From: Phoronis ovalis
Lineage: Eukaryota; Phoronida; Phoronidae
Assembly: GCA_028565635.1 (NCBI GenBank)
Contig: JAOXYB010049724.1
Coordinates: forward strand, 7,710-23,699
Direction of reading: 5' to 3'
Length of the DNA stretch: 15,990 nt
The notes below the pieces were generated by a model that searched no databases, was not told the origin of the DNA, and worked only from the letters and a program-made list of their open reading frames with translations. Below, piece after piece: positions 1 through 9,100 of this stretch. Position 1 is the first letter of the stretch, and every line of letters starts with the position of its first letter. Both the position numbers and the translations under genes were made by a program.

Positions 1-67
1 AGTCTATACTTATACTGTCACACAGTGAAGCGGCTCAAGGTTCGATGAAACACCTGCGAGAACTTAC

Positions 68-163
68 CAGTTCCTATATGAAGCGTCCTATATGGCATTT
101 GCACGGGCTGCCCTCTACCAGCAAGTGGACACAGTAGAGCCCTTGATTGGACTTCGTTAGAAC
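68..163 (-). CDS. PHF12: PHF12 coding exon 12 (beginning of FHA domain)
   Basis: Residues 691-722 and the first base of codon 723. It encodes [17 protein letters not shown] and then [10 protein letters not shown], matching human VQARAVFYPLLGLGG and CYRTLYIGTG, the entry to the FHA phosphopeptide-binding domain. The acceptor is ttcacag and the donor ACTG|gtaagt. The following exon is not in the window; 1-67 is intron. Confidence 0.93.
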
Positions 164-3100
164 CTGTGAAAAACATAAACAATCTTCATTGAATTCGTAA
201 GTTCATGTGTTGACAATGGTAACACGAGTAGTTTAGTTAGCAAATAACCCAAACTGAATGAGTTTTTCCGACAGATTCAAGAGTACACGAGTACTATCTC
301 TGTACATTTCGCTGGAAAATCGTTATGTGCAAGGGACACAGTTAAACTAAAATGTGCACACCACGTAAGTGAGCACCCTTACAGACAAGCTGGATGGACG
401 CACCTCAGCTGAAAAAGCACAAGGAAAGTGCGGAGTCATACGAAAGCACATAAATAATTCAACTCTCACTTCTTAATGGTAGATCACTAATATGGAAATT
501 TTGACAATGGAAACAGGGGACTAGTACTTAGTATATCATTCCACTGCACTGTTTACCTGGCTGTGATAACAGGCCGTTCAGTAAACCTTTCTTTCCCGGT
601 GTGCCAGTATGTTTTTGTGGTAGTAACTGCTGCAATCTTTGAAAGGCTAAAATCTGCACAAGACGCTCGTCAATTTTACTTAGTTCTGATTCTGGAATAA
701 CATTATTTTGCAATGCAGGATTAATATAATAATAATACATCTTCACATCACATGGAAAAGGAGACAATATGCTTGACACTAATATGAAAGTTAAATCCAC
801 CAACATAGTACAAAAGCAAACACCAGGAATATTTTCTTATTACTGTTTGCAAAAAGATGTGACCCTGAGGTGTAGTGTAATAAGTTTTATAATTAGACAT
901 GCTTGCAGCAAAGATATTATCGCACTTGCTTGAACCATAACAATAGCAGGATTATTTATGTCATACACCACAAAGGTAATTTCCATATCACAATTGCACA
1001 AGTCAGAACTATGAGATCATTCACCTAGATTTACACATTATGTCACGTCACATACAACTAAATATATCAAAAAAAAATCATGCTCATTCCGAGGCATATC
1101 ACAATACAATAGGGTCACACTTCATTGCAAACAGTAGTAACATTTTGTCTCTGAAAGGCGTATTCGGGGATTTTAGCCAAAAAATTAACTGTGTGTCCAA
1201 TCCCTATCAGTATTTGCACATCTATTATGACATTAGTAAGAAATCAGCTGTACACTGCTCACAAAACTTACCAGCGTTGCCGTCTATACAAGCTTGCAAT
1301 GTATTATTTAAATTGAGAATGGCAGGTGATGCACTCAAAGTGTTCATAGCACTTGCCTTGGAAGGAACACTTGATGATAAGCAGGTTGTGGACCGTACTG
1401 CAAGATTCAAAATATTTTCATAAAAATCCAGAAACAGTCTCTGTAGCAGACAATATTAAATGTGATGCATGCATTGTTGCTTTATTTCAATTCAAGCTTT
1501 CTAGAATTGTAAAAATGTCAATAAAGGTTCAGGTCTGTCCCCCTTTTAGTTGTACGGGAGGTGCAGCAGGAATTTCAATAAAAAAAATATGGGCGGAGGA
1601 TTTCCAAGCAATTCATGCACATATAACAGTAACTAAGAAATCTAACATTTAAACATATACTATGGGTGATGGGGTATGAAGGTGCGTTCCTCCCCATTGT
1701 ACAACTAAAAGTTGAATAGCCCTCAGTGGCCATGCTTTACTGTAAAACCCAACTTAAAACGCTCACTGGTTCACAGAAACAGATTATGTAAGAAATCGTC
1801 TCTAAATCTGGTTATGTGAATGGAAATTTCTAACAAACCTGACGAAAGACATTTCAACATACCTGGTGCTGTTGTAGTCACGGTTATCACTCTCGATGTC
1901 GCATTACTACCGGTTCCCGTTACCAAGGCTATTTTATTGGCAATTTTCGCCCCCGACGACACAACATTTCTTGGGGCAAGTATTGATGTTGGATTTGATC
2001 CAGTATTTTTCAAAGAGTTTGTTGTATGCACGACTTTTGTCACAACCGGGGTAGGATGTTTAATACTTGAATTAACAACTATACTCTTCGTTGCATTACT
2101 ATTAGTCTGTTGCATACTATTATTATTATTGCTGACTGTCGTCGCTGATACTTTTACGAGTGTAGGAACAGATCTAATCCCAGCATTGTCTTTTGATTTT
2201 GAGATGTCGGTTTTGTTGGAATCCCCATTTGATGCCAGTAACGAGACAGGTCCATTAAGACTAATATTTTCCTGAGTGGGTGAATTTGTGGATAAAGTTC
2301 CATTTACAAGATCCGAGACTCTGTTCCCAATGCTACTAGTGCTTCCTAACGAGCATACACTACTATTTGACGGCGTAGGACTAGGAGTATCAGTTCTTTC
2401 CTGTTTAATATTTGGCAGCACCGATGCTGTAGGTTTCGATGGTACATCTGTCATTGGTAATTTGGCACTGGTTCGCTGTTTCTGTATGTGCTTTTGAGCT
2501 AAAAACTGTGATATATTGGTCTGTAATGTAACTACTCCAGCTAACCACTGAAAAATAATGAAATGGACATAATAAACACCAAATCTTACCCTTGGTATTG
2601 CCAGGATACCCGTCTTTAACACATTACACAAGAGAGTCACAATCACTAGAACTAAATTGCAAAAGTCTTGCAGTTTGCCAACAAACTGACAAACAGTATG
2701 TTTCATTAGGAATTATTTCACTAGCCAGCTCACTTTTGACGAAGTTTACTACAATACACCTACGTCTTCCTGGTCCTCGAGACTTGTTTCTGATGGTGGA
2801 GGAGTTATATTGCGTTTGGGTTGAACAGCTTCTTTCTGCATATCTGAAGAAGCCGGAGGCATAAGTTGTGGTGGTAATAAATACTGGTCTCTGACAGCCT
2901 GAGGTACCTAAAGAAAATGAAGTATAAGGAAAGTATAATTTATCGAGATACAATAAGTCGATTTCTTTTTACTCAACAAGTCTACACTGAAGAGAATTGA
3001 GGTTTGATCTTCCATTATTATTGCAACTGTAGAGCTAATGCACATGTAGAGTAGAGTTTCAGTATGTCTTCACTTGTTACTATAACAGTGCCCATTAGTC

Positions 3101-6100
3101 CCTGCATTATTCAGTATTTCAGGGCCATGGACAGCATCTCACAGAAAACAGGTTTACTAATTTTACTGTGAAATGCCATTGAACTGCTTATTTTTGTGAA
3201 GTACATCAATAAATTAAATAACAATCAAATTTCACCATATTACCAAAGCATCATCATTCTGAGATGGCACTATGAACGCTATGACCTAACATTTCATTTT
3301 CTGCTCCAAAACTTCAAAAAGTTACCCAGTATATAATTTGTACACAACTTATCGGAACTCCGCAGGTCGTAACTGTTCTGTTGCAGAGCTTAGATAAAAT
3401 TCTTGTAGCATTGTAAGTTTTCCACTGCAGAATTTCACAGATACTGACCCAGCAGCGGTAAGTCTCGTAAATACACACAGACAATACCTGTCAACAGTCA
3501 GCTCCATTCTACATACCAAAACAAGTACATACACTCTTTCTTACTTGGCAAACAAAGTGTGAGCTTTTTAAGGAATCAAAGTCTAGTGATCATTCCCTCA
3601 GTAAATGAGCCCAGCCTAACTATTCAAATTATCTCATGATTATTCACAAAGCTCATTACGGTACTGATGGGAAGGAGTTATACAGAACAATATATTATAT
3701 GTAGCTCCATAAGCTGGATACAACCACACAGACAGGTATAAGAGACATTGATTTTGCACATAAAAGTCTTTCAGACCACATATAATAATACCAACAATAG
3801 ACCACAGTTACAGTTCAGCAGGAAGTCAAGTTTATAAGTCAAAACATGCTACATCTAGCTTTTGAAAAAATAAGCAAAAAATGGTAAATGGACAAAGAGT
3901 TTAATACATGCTGTATTTTTTGTACAAGTTGTACTCCCAAGAGTTGTCCTATCACGTGACCTCAACACGTTATTATTATTATATTAAAAATAGTAAAAGA
4001 TAAGCCTTTAAAGATAATATTAAGTTAATTAAACACAAGGATTAATAAAAAATCCTCACTTCATAATGTTTGAAATTTCATACAATTCCATTTTGTCATC
4101 TTTAATTAATTGACTCTATTCTTCTGGAAGCAAATTGTGTTATGAATCACCAAACAATCACCTTAACAGTTTTCCTGCCTGGATATTTGACTTTAATCCT
4201 AAATGGTGGATTCTGTCTGTGTAGTTTCTTTAAAAAGTCAACTTTGACACTCTGATGATTGACAGGTGCTGTGTACTTGTCCCACAATTTAACTCTTTCC
4301 GTTAGGCCCACAGATTTCAGCAATTTTTGATCCTAAAAAAAAATTTGCACACTGCCATAAAGCGTAGCTTAAGAATTTGTATATTTACAACTTGGTGAAA
4401 TTACACCTTGCACGTTTAGCGGTGTTAATCAAACACATTTGAAGATTTATTACAGAGTATGAAAGAAGCCAACTGAATGGATTAGTTCTGTACTTGTATC
4501 TTATTGTTTTACCATCCGTAGTTCAGATATGAAGCAATTATAATGAGATATGAGAATAAATTGTAACAAATTTGTTCATTCACTTAAACAGGTTTTGCTA
4601 CGCAACTTGCAACGTTGAATTAGTCCTCTATAGAAGCTGCCTGTCTGATTAACACTCCACATAATGGTCAAACTTAAATCTCAAAAATTTGCTTTTGAAT
4701 ATTAATTTTGACTAGATTTCAAAAAAAAAAAGCGATCCTTTCAACTAGTATATTGACAAAATTTAACTCAAAACTAAAAAAAAATTAACTCAGATACTCA
4801 CTACAAGATTCTCCGCATGATTTGGACACATCCACCGTCCTGAAGGCATAGTGGTTAGCGGCGGCATTAGACAGTCTAAGTGAAACAACAATGGACAATA
4901 GTCACATTGTAATAGTGCAGCCTTCCGACAACTCCTGGAACAAAATTAAGATGGTTTACAATTAATAATTAAAACTGCCAAGAATTAATACTCTTTCCAC
5001 CCCCCCCCCTGTACCTGATAATATACATATACACAGCATTAATTACTTTCAGTTCCAGTTTGGTAGTCATTTAAATAGGAAGAATCCCGACTGAGAACAC
5101 TCAGCATGATACTCCTCACTCATATGATGTATATTGTTAAATGGCAGAGAAAATGTTCGTATTGTTTACAACTAATGAGGGTTTCATGTGTTAAACCATA
5201 CCCACCTGTTACATATAAAGCACAGTTTAGCGGGTAAGGGCACCAGACCATTATCTAGCTCATGGGCTACTTTCTTAGGAGCATTTCTGTTTCCGTCCTT
5301 CCAAGTCCGCCTTTTACTAGTACCTGAACCACAAAACGTATTTGTTATTACAACTGCATACAGTAAGCAAGCAAAACAAATGCAAGACCGTTATTATTCT
5401 TACCCTTTTTACCAAAACAGGGGCTTATCAAGAATGGCCATTCTAACCAATCCCATTATAATAAATACAAAAAAACAAGCATGCTTTTAATAAATCATAA
5501 CAAATCTTCAAAACTAAAAATTATTAAAATGTTTAGAATGTATTCTAGTTGATTTGATATTTAGAACCATATAGTATATATATCCTAAATTCTTTTACTT
5601 AGCAACTTTGTTACCATTTTTAAAGTTAGATAAATATTTACTTCTAGTGTAGATTAGCAGACAGATAGTAGTAAATCAGCTGAACATGGTTCTACCATGG
5701 TTGAGGAGACAATAGTCTATTTGCAGGCACTAGAAATAACCAAATCTACCCCACAATTAGCAATATTTTGTGAATAATTGAATCATCCCACAATACTTCA
5801 CAATTCGTGATGGGTCAATTTTGCTACATCATCTAGTGCACATTTAAATAGCGTACTATAATGAAGACCGGTCAGACTACAGCTTGGCACAACCGTGTAC
5901 TCACCAGGCAGAATGTGGTGACAGGCCATATCTTTTGGCACCTCAAACTGTTTAGGGTTAAGAAGTTTTGCTGCCCTTATCAATGAAGTGAAGGGACCAG
6001 TATCGTCGTCCGGTTCAGAAGAGAAACTGGACATTGCATCCTCATCAATAGATGGCGCTTTGGAAGCACGCCGAACAGACACTGAACTCTTACTACTACA

Positions 6101-9100
6101 CGTTGACGTTGCATCATCGTCTTTCTCTTTTTCTTTAAAAATTAATGACTGAAAAATATGAAATCTACTCAATCAGTTACTGCTTTTTTAACACTTTAAA
6201 TCACTAACAATTTTCACTGCTTATCGCATGATTCTCGTTTGATACAACTATCTATACAATGTTGCTTACTTACATCAAGGTCAAGGTATCCACATGTTAA
6301 TTGCTACAGCATAAAACATTATACCACACCAAGCGTTTTGTTCCGTACCAAACTGTGTAAATTGCATGTTGAATTACACGACCTCTCAACTAAAGTCCCA
6401 TTATAATTTTATTCAGATTGTTATCAGTAATTTTGAAACAAAATTATGATCTTACACAGGGAATTCAAACGATTGACTAAAGTCTTAACATAAATTCTTA
6501 CAGAGAAGTTAAATGAATTAGTATATATATATATATGTTATCAAGTTGAGTTTAATTACAGGTCACAATCATCATATCTACAGTTAACAACACAAAAGAA
6601 ATAAAGCTAGCTAAAAAAATCAATACCACTCATAGTAAAACAAACATTTAAACAGCAATTCAGTGCTGCAGTACATATGATACAAATGAATGAAATGAAC
6701 ATTGTTCAGAGCCATAGTTTTCCTATGAGGTTTACGCATTGACTCCTGTGCAATACTATGCTATCACAAACTGTACAAGCCTGGCACTGTTTAGCATTTC
6801 CATTTTTTTGCTGTTATATTCAATCACTACTTAGTGTTGTTTCTTTAAAAATTATAAGGGAGGGGGATTTGAACATTTTACCCCCCCCCTCCTCTAAAAA
6901 TTAAACTAATATCAGCCCCCTCCCCTCATAATAAAAATTAGCTTGCAAAATACTAGACTTTTTGCAATCCCTCTCCCCCTATGTTGAAACATATACAATC
7001 CTTGTACCCCTATAATCGTAATTATTTTTATATCCTCCCCCTTGATAAATTTAATGGAACATCCCTCATGTCTCTTACATGGTAGTGCACTGCTGTTTTA
7101 TTCATGATGCCAGCATTCATAGATAGTTGTACCAGATTTCTAATCAAAATAGCACATATTGTTAAATCAAAAGCTAAAGCTTTATCCTTACAAACATGAG
7201 TGAGTGATATTTAAAAAATGTTTAGACTGGAGGCAAAACAGCATCCTGAAAGTCAGTCTTTTTCACAGCACTGCAAGTTTATTCTCATCAAGAATATGAA
7301 ATTTGTAGTATATACTAGATCTGCTTACATCAGGAGTAGCTCCAATTTTACATCGGTAACAGATCCATTCACCAGAGGGCAGGTCATCCTCATCCAAGGG
7401 AGGATCACTACAAATAAACAGTACGGAAATATTACCACAAACGTACACATTTATTAGAGACAGAAGAGTTGACCTTTAGGTCAAAAGGTCACATACAGAT
7501 CAAAAGTTCAAAATTTCCAATGGCATTAAGCTTTCAGAAACTATCGTTTTATGCATTTAGAAGTCAATGGGTCATTTTGAAGTCAAAAAGCCCAAAAAAC
7601 AATAAATTTCTAATATTTTCTGGAAAGTTCAAAAATGACGTTGAAAGGTCATTTAGAGGTCATGCAAGGTTCATAAAAGTCAATGTCAGTAAACCTGCCT
7701 TTGCTAAAAGACTATTCAGTTGTCAGTTGAACTGAGGTGTGTTTAGTCTAAGGATCTCACTTGATTATATTATTAAAAAAAATTATCAATTTTAACAGAA
7801 GTCTCTTAAAAAAGTACTCAACAAATCTCTTAGAACATGTATCCTGCATAAAGAAATTAAATTAATTATATTTCAATACATTCAGAGATACTCAACTTGA
7901 ACTCATCAAATTTTGTCAGTGTTCTAGTACTTTATTAATTAATTAATTAAGTTAAATTGAATTTGTTATGAATTCATTACATTTAGTTTGAGGTTGTTAG
8001 CATTTGTTGGAACTCTGAAATCTGTAATTCATTATAATGAACTTAACCTGTTAGAGCAACAAACTGAACTCTTAGTTCAAACAATTAAGTTCCAATGAAG
8101 TTCTTCAAAATGGGTCACTCTGATTCAGTCAAACACTTATTTATTTACAGAAAACTAAATAATGCCTGTAGGGAAGTGGTATTTAATGCACCAGTCAAAT
8201 TCTGGTACACCCTTGCAGTTTTGATTTCACGTTAGTCATTAACTTAAAACTATTAATGTCCGTTATTATAATTACGGTAGAGTCTTAATATATTCGTAAT
8301 CTAATCACACCTATACTCGCCATTTGGATTGAACTTTCAAAATCATTCTTTTACGGTAACTTTTAAGTAATACATATACTAGGATGCAATGATAATTTAT
8401 ATGTGCAAGTATATAACATATTTGTATATTAAACTAAAATCTCAATGCCACACACCTTATTCACCATGCACATAACAAAGCATATATAATATTGTTATAT
8501 TAAAAACTACAAAAATATTTAAGGCTTATATGACCTGTGTGAATCCTTTAATTAGAAATGTTATTAACTTTATCCTTTCAAATGTTGTGGATCAAATTCA
8601 CAATTATAGCTTTCCCATATGACACTTGTAAACAGTAATATCAAGTGAAGCTTCCGGTTCCCCCTTTATATTATAAGTGATGCAAGCAAACCATTTTCAG
8701 TGTAAACTGTTCAACTGATCTCTCTTTCATAAACTTCTAAACATGTATTTCTATATGTCTTCTACAACACCTAGAACTATAGCCACGTTGTTAGTGGAGT
8801 TTAATTTACTCTATGCATGCATACAATACTTTCTTACATAGCAACATTGTACATAAGCAAACATGCAGTTTCTTATAAAACATCAGTCATTCAAGCATTA
8901 CACAATAAGGATCCATACTTCATTTTTTACTTTCTATAGTAAATGTTACCTTTGGGAATGGTACCTAAACATTGTTATTATGCCACAACATAACACTAAA
9001 TGAGTAAAATAGTATAAGGATGTTGCTAGTAAAAAAAATGTTAATCTACAAATTATCACCATTGCTGAACTACTGAGTGCAAGGAACCAATAGCTACAGG

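Larger units (their letters stand above)
6149..7328 (-). other. PHF12 intron 3
   Basis: 1180 bp, holding the TA microsatellite and the C-rich tract. I looked here for an exon encoding the basic region that follows PHD1 in human PHF12 and found none. Confidence 0.8.

Noticed and set aside
1040-1652. Overlapping plus-strand open frames of 127 and 99 codons
   Set aside because: Intronic or antisense to exon 10 and repeat copy A, with no homology I recognise.
1820-2497. Two plus-strand open frames of 151 and 73 codons
   Set aside because: They lie antisense to PHF12 exon 9, whose low-complexity codons leave the opposite strand open. Their hydrophobic Val/Leu content is the mirror of Asn/Thr/Ser codons, with no recognisable domain.
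1771-2706. A single 311-codon minus-strand gene
   Set aside because: Only its middle (1863-2547) is exon. Both ends run past strong splice sites into intron, and homology stops at those sites.
2758-2764. Alternative PHF12 exon 8 donor after GACGTAG
   Set aside because: It would shift the frame and destroy the conserved WLAGVV continuation; the GAC|gtaggt donor keeps frame.
5188-5490. 100-codon plus-strand open frame
   Set aside because: Antisense shadow of PHF12 exon 5 plus intron.
6858-6925. G-quadruplex on the minus strand
   Set aside because: G-runs are split by a loop of more than 25 nt, so the canonical four-run spacing is not met.
7218-7735. Plus-strand open frames of 79 and 88 codons
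   Set aside because: One is antisense to PHF12 exon 3; the other covers the GGTCA-type repeat block, whose composition explains the open frame.
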